This document shows, piece by piece, positions 17,846 through 27,258 of a stretch of DNA of 64,000 nucleotides (its first letter is position 1; every line of letters begins with the position of its first letter). Location: the NCBI GenBank assembly GCA_947649125.1, contig CANSQL010000003.1, forward strand, positions 42,760 to 106,759, read 5' to 3'. Position numbers and translations under genes: made by a program. The notes beneath the pieces are model-generated. The model worked only from the letters and a program-made list of their open reading frames with translations, was not told the origin of the DNA and searched no databases. Source of the stretch: an uncultured Erysipelotrichaceae bacterium (GTDB taxonomy: Bacteria; Bacillota_I; Bacilli_A; Erysipelotrichales; Erysipelotrichaceae).

Positions 17846-19238
17846 TAACGATATCCTTAAGCAGGAGGAATACAAATACGGCTTCCATGATGAGGATGTA
17901 TCCGTATATAAAACCAAAAAGGGCTTGACAAGGGAAACGGTAATTGAAATATCAAGGCTGAAACAAGAGCCGAAATGGATGCTGGAGAAGCGGTTAGCCG
18001 CATACGATGCTTTTTGCGAAATGCCGATTCAGACATGGGGACCTGATGTCAGCAATATTGATTTTGATGAATATACATATTATATCAAGCCGAGTGAACA
18101 GGGCAAACAGAATTGGGACGAGGTTCCCGAAACAATCAAGAATACGTTTGATAAGCTTGGCATTCCCGAGGCAGAGGCGAAATACTTATCCGGTGTAACG
18201 ACGCAGTATGAAAGTGAAGCTGTTTATCATAATATGCTTGATGAGGTCAAGGAAAAGGGGATAATCTTTTTAGATACGGACAGCGCATTGAAGCAGGTGC
18301 CTGATTTGTTTCAGAAATATTTCGGTAAGCTCGTCTCTTATCGCGATAATAAGTTTGCGGCCTTAAACAGCTGTGTATGGTCGGGCGGAAGCTTTATTTA
18401 TATCCCGAAAAACGTAAAGCTGGATAAGCCGTTACAATCGTATTTCCGCATCAATTCCCAGTCGATGGGACAGTTTGAGCGAACGATGATCATTGTCGAT
18501 GACGGTGCAGAGGTGCATTATGTAGAGGGGTGTACCGCACCGACGTATTCTAAGGATTCCCTTCATGCGGCAGTGGTGGAAATCTATGTCGGCAAGCATG
18601 CGAAATGTCGCTACAGTACGGTACAAAACTGGTCGGGCAATATTTTGAATCTTGTCACAAAGCGTGCAACAGTCGATGATTACGGTGTGATGGAATGGAT
18701 CGACGGCAATATCGGTTCCCATGTGACAATGAAATATCCCGCCTGCGTGTTGAAGGGGACAGGTGCTCGCGGCATGACGATTTCGATTGCCGTTGCCGGG
18801 GCCGACCAAATTCAGGATGCCGGGGCAAAGATGATTCATCTCGGTGAGCATACAAGCTCTACCATTATATCGAAGTCGGTTTCTCGCCGAGGCGGTGAGG
18901 TGAACTATCGCGGCTTGATTCAGCACGGAAAGCAGGCTCATTATGCCAAAAGCAAGGTTGAATGTGATACGCTTATTCTTGATAAGCAATCTCGCAGCGA
19001 TACCGTTCCGACGAATATTTCAAGAAATAAAACGAGTCAGATTGAGCATGAGGCAACCGTATCCAATATTTCTGAGGAACAGCTGTTTTATTTAATGAGC
19101 CGCGGCTTAACAAGAGGCGCCGCTACGGAAATGATCGTGATGGGCTTTTTAGAGCCGTTCACCAGAGAGCTGCCGATGGAATATGCGGTGGAGCTGAATC
19201 AGCTGTTAAAGCTGGATATGAGTGATTCCATTGGATAA
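17838..19238 (+). CDS. sufB: Fe-S cluster scaffold protein SufB
   Basis: Main scaffold of the SufBC2D complex. The 466-residue protein matches the family throughout: [49 protein letters not shown], and the C-terminal [23 protein letters not shown]. The ATG at 17838 overlaps sufU by 8 bp. Upstream in-frame TTG (17820) and GTG (17829) starts are less likely. The RBS is weak, suggesting coupling to sufU translation. Confidence 0.95.
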   Translation: MNNNDILKQEEYKYGFHDEDVSVYKTKKGLTRETVIEISRLKQEPKWMLEKRLAAYDAFCEMPIQTWGPDVSNIDFDEYTYYIKPSEQGKQNWDEVPETIKNTFDKLGIPEAEAKYLSGVTTQYESEAVYHNMLDEVKEKGIIFLDTDSALKQVPDLFQKYFGKLVSYRDNKFAALNSCVWSGGSFIYIPKNVKLDKPLQSYFRINSQSMGQFERTMIIVDDGAEVHYVEGCTAPTYSKDSLHAAVVEIYVGKHAKCRYSTVQNWSGNILNLVTKRATVDDYGVMEWIDGNIGSHVTMKYPACVLKGTGARGMTISIAVAGADQIQDAGAKMIHLGEHTSSTIISKSVSRRGGEVNYRGLIQHGKQAHYAKSKVECDTLILDKQSRSDTVPTNISRNKTSQIEHEATVSNISEEQLFYLMSRGLTRGAATEMIVMGFLEPFTRELPMEYAVELNQLLKLDMSDSIG

Positions 19239-19827
19239 TCAGACAATTCGCAGGGCGAAGCTGAAGCAATGTAAGGCACTGTCAGAAGATCAGCGCAAGC
19301 GAAGCAGCCAAAGCATCGTGCGTGCCTGTCAAAGCTTCATTAGGGAACAAGAGGTCATAGGCTTATTTATGCCGCTTTCCTATGAGCCTGATATTACTTC
19401 GCTGTATGATGATAATCATAAGTATCATCGCTTTGCCTTGCCAAAGGTAACCTCAAAGACCGCAATGGATTTCGTAGAGTGGAATGAAACAACAGCGTTT
19501 CAAACGGGAGCCTTTGATATTACGGAGCCGGTAAATGCGAATCGTATCGATCCCAAACGGCTTACACTGCTTTTTATCCCGCTTGTGGCTTTTAATCATC
19601 GCTGTGAGCGCTTAGGGCACGGAAACGGTTATTATGATCGTTATTTGAAGCAGACCGATGCGTTAAAAATCGGTGTTGCGTTCTCCGTTCAACAGGATGA
19701 GGAGCTGCAAAGCTTCGCGCATGATATCGCATTAGATGTAATTATTACGGAACAGGCCTGTTTCTACAAGGAGAAACAGAGCAGGGCATATGAATGCTTT
19801 GAAGAAAATCATTTATTACAATCATAA
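19222..19827 (+). CDS. 5-formyltetrahydrofolate cyclo-ligase family protein
   Basis: ATP-dependent conversion of 5-formyl-THF to 5,10-methenyl-THF. The family signature appears as [23 protein letters not shown] and an N-terminal Lys/Arg-rich helix is present. About 201 aa, normal. The GTG at 19222 overlaps sufB by 17 bp; TTG at 19231 is an alternative start. Co-transcribed with the suf genes and closed by a terminator at 19835. Confidence 0.88.
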   Translation: MIPLDNQTIRRAKLKQCKALSEDQRKRSSQSIVRACQSFIREQEVIGLFMPLSYEPDITSLYDDNHKYHRFALPKVTSKTAMDFVEWNETTAFQTGAFDITEPVNANRIDPKRLTLLFIPLVAFNHRCERLGHGNGYYDRYLKQTDALKIGVAFSVQQDEELQSFAHDIALDVIITEQACFYKEKQSRAYECFEENHLLQS

Positions 19828-19834
19828 TAATAAC

Positions 19835-19863
19835 GATGACGGGGATATCCTGTCATCTTTTTA
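19835..19863 (+). terminator. Terminator of the suf operon
   Basis: A 9-bp stem with one G-U pair (GATGACGGG with CCTGTCATC, loop GATAT) followed by five T. Confidence 0.8.
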
Positions 19864-20153
19864 TATAGAATGATGGTCGATGCTTTAAAAGTGCTTGATT
19901 TCGAAGCTTAGTAAAGCATAAGAATCGGCCTGTTTCTGCAGTTGTTTTTCATTTCTCATAAGGTTTTTTCAATTCCTGCAGGTATAGGTTCATTCCTTAC
20001 AAGACTATTGAAATAAGAGGCGTAATAGAGTAAAATACCATTGGCTGAGTGAATGAGTGAAGGTTGGAAGGACAAGGATTTCGTTCCTTTGATCGCTCAA
20101 ATAATCACAGTTGATCAGATGTGGAAAGCTTAACAGATAGGAGACTTTTAAAT
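19864..20153. other. Intergenic region before the 20154 lipoprotein
   Basis: No gene is seen. It contains a small hairpin (AAGGA, TTTCG, TTCCTT around 20079-20094) within a stretch of possible further pairing, about 60 bp before the lipoprotein. This could be a structured 5' leader, but it matches no riboswitch I know. Confidence 0.3.
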
Positions 20154-20774
20154 ATGAAAAAGAAAAAAATACGTTCTTTGTTGTGTTTCATGATGGCAGT
20201 GCTGATGTTGTCATTGACCGCTTGTTCGACAAGTGAGGAAGGCAGCGATGATAAAGAAGCAACAGAGGTATTACTGCCTGTCAGTATCGGCGGTATCGAA
20301 ATCAAGGTGGGCGAGACAACGATTCAAAGCCTGTTGGATCAAGGGCTTGAGATTTCTTGGGTAGATGAAGAATATAATCGCATTGTTGTCGATCCGACTA
20401 CAGAGCTGGAGGCAAAGACCTATTATACAGGCGGCAGCATCAATTTGAGTGATAATGTGTTTTTCAAGGTTTCTTTTGTGACAGATGAAAAGAAGGTTCC
20501 GTTAGGGGAAGCGGTCATTGCCTATATTGAACTGCATGTGTTGCCGGACGGCGATCAAAGTCTGCTTGACCAAATAGCCTTTGACGGTGTACCGTTTAAG
20601 GAAATGACGCAAAAAAAGGCAGTAGAGAGATATCCCGATTGGAGCGGTGATGAAATTATGTGGCTGAATTACGGCACGGATTATAAGTATCTTTTGACCT
20701 TTGATATTGCCACAGGTGATCTGACCGGCTTTACGGTAGAGCGTAATTACGATGTGGATTGGACCAAAAAATAA
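20154..20774 (+). CDS. Secreted lipoprotein of unknown function
   Basis: A 206-residue protein with a lysine-rich signal peptide and lipobox LTAC, Cys at 24. An acidic linker is followed by a mixed domain with no motif I recognise (segments IGGIEIKVGETTIQSLLDQG and DWSGDEIMWLNYGTDYKYLLTFD). The ATG at 20154 fits the TAGGAGA just upstream; an in-frame ATG 33 bp earlier lacks an RBS. Monocistronic, with a hairpin terminator at 20839. Confidence 0.75.
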   Translation: MKKKKIRSLLCFMMAVLMLSLTACSTSEEGSDDKEATEVLLPVSIGGIEIKVGETTIQSLLDQGLEISWVDEEYNRIVVDPTTELEAKTYYTGGSINLSDNVFFKVSFVTDEKKVPLGEAVIAYIELHVLPDGDQSLLDQIAFDGVPFKEMTQKKAVERYPDWSGDEIMWLNYGTDYKYLLTFDIATGDLTGFTVERNYDVDWTKK

Positions 20775-20838
20775 AATCCTTTCGTTGATAAAGGCAGTAG
20801 GATTTACGGTGTTTGATTAATCGAATATACATTATGAA

Positions 20839-20867
20839 AAGCGTCTTTTCCTTGGAACGGACGTTTT
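20839..20867 (+). terminator. Two-part hairpin terminator
   Basis: AAGCGTC pairs with GACGTTT (one G-U) around an inner TTCC/GGAA stem, followed by T5. Confidence 0.6.
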
Positions 20868-20987
20868 TATTATGATTAATGAGGAAAATAAATTGAAAGC
20901 GATTATTTTTATTGAACTGCTTTTCCCGTTGAAACCGTATGAATTCACCGTCTTCAACCACACTAAAAATAATCAGGAGTGATCGGC

Positions 20988-22166
20988 TTGGATAAACGAA
21001 TGAAATTAAAATACTATTGCTTGAACTTTCTTGCCTTTGCGGCCATTTCAATGGTAAATACACAGATGATACCGTATTTGACCTCAGTCGGTTATGATGT
21101 GGTAGAACGAGGCTATATTTTGGCAGCGAATGCGATCGTGGCAATCATAGGACAGCTTGTTTTTGGTTATATCTGTGATAAATACAAAAAAATAAAGCCT
21201 TTTTTTGCGCTTGCTTATGCACTGCTTGTTATCAGTGCTTTATTGATGTTCTGCTTTCAAAAACAGATATTTTGGTATCATTTGTTGACGGTTGCGGTAA
21301 TGGGCGGTATGGTAAAGGTCATTATGGGCTTAGATGAGACATGGATGCTTGAAGCAGACAGCGAGAATTACGGCGTACTTCGAGCATATGGGGCATTGGG
21401 ACTTACGATCGGTTCGCCGATAGCCGGATTTCTTGTCGACAGCTTCGGCTATATCGCACTGTCGATCACACTCGGTATTATCAGTGCTTTCTGCTTTTTA
21501 TTTATTTGGCTTGTCAAGGATGTATCAAAAAGCGGGGAGCCTATTCAGCTTTCTTCATTGACAAAGCTGCTTCAAAACAAGCCTTATTTATTGCTTGTAA
21601 TGATTTATCTGCTGATCTATATGATCGGAACCGCAGATCAATACGTCGTTATCGATAAAATGATGGAAATGAAGGCTGAACATGCTTTAGTCGGCTTTAA
21701 ATGGGCGCTGCAGTCGTTTATGGAAATTCCGCTGTTTCTGCTTGCACATCGTATTTTGAAGCGATATAAGCCTTCTGCTTTGTTGATATTCGGTACATTG
21801 ATGTATGCGGTAAAGTTTGTTATGTACGCATGGGCAGATAACAGCTGGTGGATCATCGCAGCTGCTTCACTTCAACTTGTAACATTGCCGGTAATCATGT
21901 TGACAAGCAAGGTGCTGATTAAAGAAATCACACCTGAAGAGCTGTTCAGCAGTGCACAGATGTTTGCGATGGCAATTTTTATCGGTGTTTCTGGACTTGT
22001 TACACCGTTGATTACCTCTTATTTATCTGATTTGCTCGGTTATGACTTCACACTTTATCTCGTGGCAGGCTTTGCGATCGTACCGTTACTGCTGATATTT
22101 CTTTATCTGTATATCAGAAAAAAGCATCAAAGCGAACAGAAGGCTTGCGAAATCAATCAAAAGTAG
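20988..22166 (+). CDS. Major facilitator superfamily transporter
   Basis: About 392 aa with twelve hydrophobic segments and a cytoplasmic loop YICDKYKKIKP after the second, in the position of the MFS A-motif. It resembles the MFS_1_like group that includes LacY-type and nucleoside symporters; the substrate is unknown. The start is taken at TTG 20988, 8 bp after AGGAG (20975-20979). A GTG at 20979 lies in that site, and ATG 21000 is a poorer distance. Next gene starts 30 bp on. Confidence 0.82.
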   Translation: MDKRMKLKYYCLNFLAFAAISMVNTQMIPYLTSVGYDVVERGYILAANAIVAIIGQLVFGYICDKYKKIKPFFALAYALLVISALLMFCFQKQIFWYHLLTVAVMGGMVKVIMGLDETWMLEADSENYGVLRAYGALGLTIGSPIAGFLVDSFGYIALSITLGIISAFCFLFIWLVKDVSKSGEPIQLSSLTKLLQNKPYLLLVMIYLLIYMIGTADQYVVIDKMMEMKAEHALVGFKWALQSFMEIPLFLLAHRILKRYKPSALLIFGTLMYAVKFVMYAWADNSWWIIAAASLQLVTLPVIMLTSKVLIKEITPEELFSSAQMFAMAIFIGVSGLVTPLITSYLSDLLGYDFTLYLVAGFAIVPLLLIFLYLYIRKKHQSEQKACEINQK

Positions 22167-22196
22167 TTACAATGATGTAAGAAAGGGATGGGATTT

Positions 22197-22697
22197 ATGG
22201 AGGAATTACAAATTACGGCACAGGCGAATGAATGGAGCTTTATGAATGATGAAAGCTGTTTTTATACCGGCTGTGTAAAACAAGGCAAGGGAGAACAGCT
22301 GTTGGAATTAAAAAACAGCTATCATACGACGATCATCTCCCTGACTACGATGAAAAGCGGCGGCTTTCATTTATTTCGCTCAAATAAAACACCTGTGACT
22401 AATATTTTACAAAACGGGAATAACGGCAGTATCATTGCTTCAGATAACGGTTATGTATGGGAAGCGGGGGAATGCTATCGCTTTTATGCTTGTATGAATC
22501 AAAACGAGCTGCAGCTTGTGATGTGCGATCGGGGCAGTACCTTGGGCTGTGTGAAGGGAAATCATATCTATGTGAAGGCATTGATGTACAGCAGTGTTTT
22601 ATGTGCGTTTTGGCTATGGCTTAAGCAGCGGCAGCTTCAAAAGGATACGCTTATTTATGATGAAGCATATGTACGGGAACAGATGGAGAAGCTGTAA
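22197..22697 (+). CDS. Protein of unknown function
   Basis: A 166-residue protein with no clear motif. The N-terminal two thirds look like alternating beta strands. A hydrophobic stretch near 127-140 (YVKALMYSSVLCAFWLWL) could be a membrane or amphipathic helix, and the C-terminus is charged. ATG 22197 is chosen over 22188 because AAAGGGA lies at about 22182-22188. It overlaps the HAD gene by one base, so the two are probably coupled. Confidence 0.7.
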   Translation: MEELQITAQANEWSFMNDESCFYTGCVKQGKGEQLLELKNSYHTTIISLTTMKSGGFHLFRSNKTPVTNILQNGNNGSIIASDNGYVWEAGECYRFYACMNQNELQLVMCDRGSTLGCVKGNHIYVKALMYSSVLCAFWLWLKQRQLQKDTLIYDEAYVREQMEKL

Positions 22698-23479
22698 TGA
22701 TTGCGCTTGATAAGACAAAGACCTATCTGATTGATTTAGACGGTACGATGTATCGCGGCAATCAAGTCATAGAGGAGGCAGTTGCTTTTATTCGGCTGCT
22801 GCAAAAGCATCATGTTTCTTATGTATTCGTTACCAACAATGCGACAAGAACGAAAAAACAAAATCTTGCCCATATGGAGCGTCTAGGCTTCAGCGGGATC
22901 AAGGAAGCGGACTTTTTTACTTCTGCGACTGCGGCCGTTTCTTATATGAAAAAGCACAGTAATGAACATTATGTATATGCCGTCGGAGAACAGGGACTCT
23001 ATGAAGCAATCAGTGAGGGCGGTTATGAAATTGATAAGCATAAGGCAAAGCTTGTATTTGTCGGCTTGGCACATGATATGGATTATCATAGCTATTCAGA
23101 AGCAGCTCGGATATTAAGACAGAATCATGCGTTATTGATCGGCACGAATCAAGATCGCCGTATTCCCGAGGGTGATTCCTTTTCCATCGGAAACGGTGCG
23201 ATCGTCGAAATGCTGAGGTATGCAAGTGAGGCAGAGACGATACTGATCGGCAAGCCGAATCCGCCGATGATGGAAGAGGTCTTAGCGTATGTCGGTAAAT
23301 CCAAGGAGGAATGTATCGTTATCGGTGATAATTTAGAAACCGATATTGCCTTCTCAAAGGATAACGGCTTATGCAGTATTATGGTATGCAGCGGAGTACA
23401 TACAAAAGCGGATGCCGCACATTTTCGGATAAAAAGCGATATCATCATTGAATCACTTGATGAGCTATACATAAAATAA
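22697..23479 (+). CDS. HAD-superfamily IIA phosphatase (NagD/PNPase-like)
   Basis: A cytoplasmic phosphatase related to NagD and p-nitrophenyl phosphatases. Motif I DLDGTMYRG (13-21) has the nucleophile and acid/base Asp, motif II is FVTNNATRT, motif III Lys is in GKPNPP and motif IV is IGDNLETDI. 260 aa is typical. The start codon shares one base with the upstream stop. The natural substrate is not predictable. Confidence 0.9.
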   Translation: MIALDKTKTYLIDLDGTMYRGNQVIEEAVAFIRLLQKHHVSYVFVTNNATRTKKQNLAHMERLGFSGIKEADFFTSATAAVSYMKKHSNEHYVYAVGEQGLYEAISEGGYEIDKHKAKLVFVGLAHDMDYHSYSEAARILRQNHALLIGTNQDRRIPEGDSFSIGNGAIVEMLRYASEAETILIGKPNPPMMEEVLAYVGKSKEECIVIGDNLETDIAFSKDNGLCSIMVCSGVHTKADAAHFRIKSDIIIESLDELYIK

Positions 23480-23516
23480 GCCTTTGGATCGTAAACTATA
23501 GCGGAGGAATACAGCT

Positions 23517-24077
23517 ATGTCGATTCAGGAGTTTTTTATTGTTTGGAAGGATATCGGACTTGTCTTATATGCGATATTAAAGGCTTTTTTACCGCTTCCC
23601 TCATTGGAAGTCGTGCTTGTGCCGATTATGATGGCGAATCCGTCCCATTGGCTTTTATATTCATTAGAGGGGGCGATCGGAACCTTTATCGGCGGCGGTA
23701 TCGGTTACTTTCTGGCGCATCGCTACGGGCGCAAGGTTTTATCTCATATGGCTTCTCAGGGAGATATTGATAAAGGAGAGGAGCTGATGAAGCGCTATGG
23801 GGTCTGGGCAGTCTTTATCGGCGGCATCACACCGATTCCCGACTTTCTGTTAGCTTATCTGGCCGGCTTTACGCAGATGCGCTTTTGGGTGTTTGCGCTT
23901 TGCGATGCCTTTGCCCGTTTGCTTCGTTCTCTTTTGGTTTGTTACGGACTGCTGAAGCTTGGAGAGGCAATTAATGTCGATTGGTTCGGAACCGTATTTT
24001 CACTCGTTATTTTGGCTTGGCTGCTGCTTCGCTGGGCCAAGGAGAAGTATCGCGTTTATAAACAAGCTGATAGATAA
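23517..24077 (+). CDS. VTT (DedA/SNARE-associated) family membrane protein
   Basis: An integral membrane protein of 186 aa with the VTT-domain features: two re-entrant-like segments, the glycine-rich EGAIGTFIGGGIGYFLAHRYG and the FIGGITPIPDFLLAYLAG motif. Family members flip lipids or maintain membrane homeostasis; it looks like the short YqaA type. RBS GGAGG is at about 23502-23506. Its last 71 bp overlap the convergent C26 gene. Confidence 0.82.
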   Translation: MSIQEFFIVWKDIGLVLYAILKAFLPLPSLEVVLVPIMMANPSHWLLYSLEGAIGTFIGGGIGYFLAHRYGRKVLSHMASQGDIDKGEELMKRYGVWAVFIGGITPIPDFLLAYLAGFTQMRFWVFALCDAFARLLRSLLVCYGLLKLGEAINVDWFGTVFSLVILAWLLLRWAKEKYRVYKQADR

Positions 24078-24705
24078 AGTAGGGGAGAATTTGATCGTTT
24101 GTAAGCAGCTCCGGATGCCACTGTACGGCAATGATCGGCAGTGTCGTATGATAGATCGCCTCAATACGCCCGTCTGCGGCAGTTGTTCCGATTTTCAAGC
24201 CTTCCCCTAAGGTATCGATACACTGGTGATGATAGCTGTTGATCAGCGCATCCTTTGGAAGCAGGCTTGTGAAAACAGTGTTCGAGGTCGGAACCGCACG
24301 ATGTACATGCGGCTTTTCCTCATGCGTAGCCGTATCAAAATGCTGACAGAGGGTTCCGTTGAAATAGACGTTAAGCAGCTGTAAGCCGCGGCATATACCG
24401 AGAATCGGCTTTTTCTGCTTCACAAAAGCATCGATCAAGGATAAATCATAATAATCAAGCGGACGTTCATACAGATGTGCTTTCTCATGCAGGTCACGGT
24501 GAAAATAATGTGCAGCGATATCATGGCCGCCGCTCACCAGTAATGCGTCATAGTGCTCTGTCAGCTGATCGAGATTGTGAAAGGACAGGGGACTTTCAAG
24601 CTGTATGTCATAGGGAAGCAGGGCATTGATATAGCTTTCATTCACAAAATATTTCCATGCGTTGTCAATATATTCAATTCGCGGTGTGATTAATAATCTT
24701 TTCAT
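24007..24705 (-). CDS. Gamma-glutamyl-gamma-aminobutyrate hydrolase family (peptidase C26)
   Basis: A class I glutamine-amidotransferase-like hydrolase acting on gamma-glutamyl compounds. The nucleophile elbow GICRGLQLLN has Cys105. The His/Glu pair is in QWHPE (His198, Glu200). An SGGHDI motif precedes the active site. 232 aa is normal. The 3' end overlaps the convergent VTT gene by 71 bp; the last ~20 residues (ending SPWPSEAAAKPK) look like low-constraint sequence. Confidence 0.88.
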   Translation of the reverse strand: MKRLLITPRIEYIDNAWKYFVNESYINALLPYDIQLESPLSFHNLDQLTEHYDALLVSGGHDIAAHYFHRDLHEKAHLYERPLDYYDLSLIDAFVKQKKPILGICRGLQLLNVYFNGTLCQHFDTATHEEKPHVHRAVPTSNTVFTSLLPKDALINSYHHQCIDTLGEGLKIGTTAADGRIEAIYHTTLPIIAVQWHPELLTNDQILPYFIYQLVYKRDTSPWPSEAAAKPK

Positions 24706-24865
24706 AGTTCATCTCCGCTTTATGCTATGCAGCAATTGTGTGATTTGTCCATACCTACACTATTAAAGAATAACTAAGCTTTCATTGAAAAATAAAGTAT
24801 ATCTGATTAAAAAGTGCTTGTATTCTTAACATTTGAAAAAAACTAAAAATTTTTTAAATAAAACA

Positions 24866-24897
24866 TTGACAGAATGTATGACTTATTGTATTATAAT
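24866..24897 (+). promoter_or_regulatory. Promoter of the small RNA at 24902
   Basis: A perfect TTGACA (24866-24871), 17-bp spacer and TATTAT (24889-24894); an overlapping TATAAT at 24892-24897 would give 20 bp. It stands in an A+T-rich gap with no coding region downstream on this strand. Confidence 0.7.
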
Positions 24898-24901
24898 AGC
24901 A

Positions 24902-25058
24902 GGTGCGGGGCACCTCAGGGACACCCAACCTAGCCTATCTCTTCTTCCCCCACCCATAGGATAGGCCTAGTATCTCCCCCAAATTTTAACCTAATTTTAA
25001 ACAATAGGGTGTCACTTGTAAACACAGGTATCGAGATTACTCGATGCCTTTTGTTTTT
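24902..25058 (+). ncRNA. Candidate trans-acting small RNA with C-rich loops
   Basis: An approximately 155-nt transcript between a strong promoter and a strong terminator, without an ORF. The structure reads directly: a 5' hairpin GGTGC/GCACC (24902-24914); a closing stem GACACCC (24920-24926) with GGGTGTC (25007-25013); and an inner stem CTAG-CCTATC (24930-24939) with GATAGG-c-CTAG (24960-24970) presenting a pyrimidine loop with CTTCTTCCCCC. A second C-rich single strand, TCTCCCCC, lies at 24973-24980. Both are complementary to Shine-Dalgarno-like sequence, as in Bacillota C-rich sRNAs such as FsrA and RsaE. It does not look like 6S, SRP, tmRNA or RNase P RNA. Function is inferred. Confidence 0.7.
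25026..25058 (+). terminator. Terminator of the small RNA
   Basis: A 10-bp stem (AGGTATCGAG with CTCGATGCCT, one G-U, loop ATTA) followed by TTTTGTTTTT. Confidence 0.85.
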
Positions 25059-25145
25059 ATATCAGATTTATAATCTCTTATAGAAAGAATAGGTATTTAA
25101 ATGCCGGTAAAGCAAAAGTGCCAAGACATGAAGTCAAAGCACTTT

Positions 25146-26102
25146 TTAAATATCGTTTGCTTGATAAAATTTTCCTTGCCATGTATTACGCTTTACCATT
25201 TCTTTATCAATATCATTTAAAACAACTACTTTTTTACATGTCCATTGCGGTGCCAATAAATTCTGTTGAACTCCGTCTCCGGTCAAGCGCTGTATGACAA
25301 GTCGTGGCGAAAACAGCTCCAGCTGCCGAATCACAATATCGATATATTGTTCTTTTGATAAAAGCGTGAAGGCTTCACGCTCATATTGAGCAGCCATTTT
25401 CGTACCCTTCATCAGATGAAGCATATGCAGCTTTACGGCATGAATCGGCAGTGTTGATAATGCTTTTGCACTTTCCAGCATCATCGCATTACTTTCATAG
25501 GGGAGTCCGTTAATCAAATGCACGCAGATTTTTAAATTGCTTCCGTTTAAACGCTGAATACAATCAAGAAAATCCGCATAGCTGTTTCCGCGATTCACCA
25601 TACGTGCAGTCGTATCATGAATGCTTTGCAGTCCTAATTCAATCCAAATATCCTTTTTTTCACTGCATGTCTGTAACCATGCGATTTTATCATCTTCAAG
25701 ACAATCCGCACGTGTTGCAATACATAATGCCTTGACATCTTCAGCCTCAATAAACGGCGTAAAGATTTGTTTCAGCACGGAGAGCGGCGCATAGGTATTC
25801 GTATAGGCTTGAAAATATGCCATACCTTTGCCGTTGGGCCATTTGTTATGCATGAGCTGTAATCCCTTTTGATACTGCGTCATTAAATCATCATCGGCAT
25901 CTCCCGCACAATCACCGCTGCCCAGTGCCGTACAAAATGTGCAGCCGCCGATTCCGCATGTACCGTCACGATTCGGACAGGAAAAATTCGCATTCAATGC
26001 GACCTTAAAAACCTTTTCTTGATAATGCTTTTTCAAGTAGTAGTTCCATGTATGATAGCGTTTATTATCATCACTGTAATCGAACGGATTTTGTTTTTTC
26101 AT
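25146..26102 (-). CDS. Radical SAM protein, TIGR01212/YtqA family
   Basis: A radical SAM enzyme with the family's cluster motif CPNRDGTCGIGGCTFC (Cys42 to Cys57). Further conserved segments are ELGLQS and HLINGLP. YtqA of Bacillus subtilis has been linked to an alternative route to mnm5s2U in the tRNA wobble position (proposed name MnmL), so a tRNA modification role is plausible. The start is ATG 26102 with AGGTG upstream; a TTG three bases earlier is less likely. Converges on the small RNA terminator. No methyltransferase partner is adjacent. Confidence 0.87.
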   Translation of the reverse strand: MKKQNPFDYSDDNKRYHTWNYYLKKHYQEKVFKVALNANFSCPNRDGTCGIGGCTFCTALGSGDCAGDADDDLMTQYQKGLQLMHNKWPNGKGMAYFQAYTNTYAPLSVLKQIFTPFIEAEDVKALCIATRADCLEDDKIAWLQTCSEKKDIWIELGLQSIHDTTARMVNRGNSYADFLDCIQRLNGSNLKICVHLINGLPYESNAMMLESAKALSTLPIHAVKLHMLHLMKGTKMAAQYEREAFTLLSKEQYIDIVIRQLELFSPRLVIQRLTGDGVQQNLLAPQWTCKKVVVLNDIDKEMVKRNTWQGKFYQANDI

Positions 26103-26492
26103 CAAATCACCTATGCTATTGTATCACAGATGCACCTTCTTTTAAACTGTCGTTATATAATTGAATCATATTTTTCATAAATATATAAATTTTATAGAAA
26201 AAAGCATTTTGACTGACAGCTTTGTTTATCTGTGTGCTTTATAAAAATTACAGCTGTTAAAGTGTGAGAAAAGCGTTATCATTATATGAAAAATCATTAA
26301 ATATTTCATTTCTTTTTTAATGCTTTTATGAGATAATAATATCACTGCGATTGATATAAAAAAGTAATGCTTGTTTGATCATAAATGATAAATATGCATG
26401 ATCGGAAGTTTTAAACAGATTACAGATCAATCATCAACTGAATAATCAATATAAGTAAACAGATGAATAAGAAGAATAAAGGAACGATGCGC
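26103..26492. other. A+T-rich intergenic region
   Basis: Holds a probable minus-strand extended -10 (TGA-TACAAT, 26118-26123) for the radical SAM gene. I see no ORF, hairpin or repeat in the remainder. Confidence 0.4.
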
Positions 26493-27170
26493 ATGGAACC
26501 GAGAACAATACAATGTAAGAAATACCCGATTGCTTATACATTGTTAATTAAAAAGGTAAAAAATATTAATATGAGAATTAATGAAAACGGGGAAATTGTT
26601 GTCAGTGCCAATGCTTTTGTACCGTTGGAGCGCATTGATGAATTCGTTTCTGCTAAGATAGAGTGGATCAGAAAGCATCAACAGGCACGTCTTTCGCAAA
26701 GTCAGCGTGTTTTGTTGTCTGAGCATCAGCTGATGCTGTTCGGTAAGCAATATAAGATTAAGTATGTACAGGGAAATTATGAACATGTGACTTATGAGGA
26801 TGGCATCGTTCATGTGATCCTGAAAAAGAATTCCGATAAGGAAAAGGTAATCCGACGGTTTTTAGATCGACTGTGTCATGATATATTCCATGATATTGCC
26901 GATATTACCAGAAATATGCTGGCAGATTATGATTTGAAAGAGCCGGTGATTAAGGTACGTATGATGAAAAGTCGATGGGGCAGCTGTATTCCGCTGAAGC
27001 ATCAGATTACATTGAATAAGCGCTTGATTCATTATCCGATTGAATTTATTGAATATGTAATCCTGCATGAATTTGTTCATTTTATTCAACCGAATCATTC
27101 AAAGGCTTTTTATGCGATTATTGCGAATTATATGCCGGATTATAAAAGACGCATTCAATCGGCATGTTAA
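26493..27170 (+). CDS. YgjP/M48-type zinc metallopeptidase-like protein
   Basis: A DUF45 protein with zinc motif HEFVH (192-196), a third ligand candidate His202 (PNHSKAFY) and the family segment MKSRWGSC (158-165). Some relatives have been reported as nucleotide pyrophosphatases rather than proteases. ATG 26493 is favoured by AAAGGA about 9 bp upstream; in-frame ATGs at 26463 and 26487 are possible. Confidence 0.83.
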   Translation: MEPRTIQCKKYPIAYTLLIKKVKNINMRINENGEIVVSANAFVPLERIDEFVSAKIEWIRKHQQARLSQSQRVLLSEHQLMLFGKQYKIKYVQGNYEHVTYEDGIVHVILKKNSDKEKVIRRFLDRLCHDIFHDIADITRNMLADYDLKEPVIKVRMMKSRWGSCIPLKHQITLNKRLIHYPIEFIEYVILHEFVHFIQPNHSKAFYAIIANYMPDYKRRIQSAC

Positions 27171-27258
27171 AGAAGTAATGTTCAATATTTATTATTTATC
27201 AGAAAAGCGAGACATCAGCTTTTAAGCATATCGAAAGATATAGGAAAGGAGAAAGACG

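Noticed and set aside
18432..18989. Long antisense frame (185 codons) inside sufB
   Set aside because: It is a shadow of a conserved gene, Cys/His/Arg-rich with no recognisable domain and no RBS or promoter.
24902..25058. Reading the 24902 RNA as 6S RNA, SRP RNA or a riboswitch
   Set aside because: It lacks the SRP apical motif and the long open-bubble form of 6S RNA, and no gene lies downstream on the same strand for a riboswitch to control.
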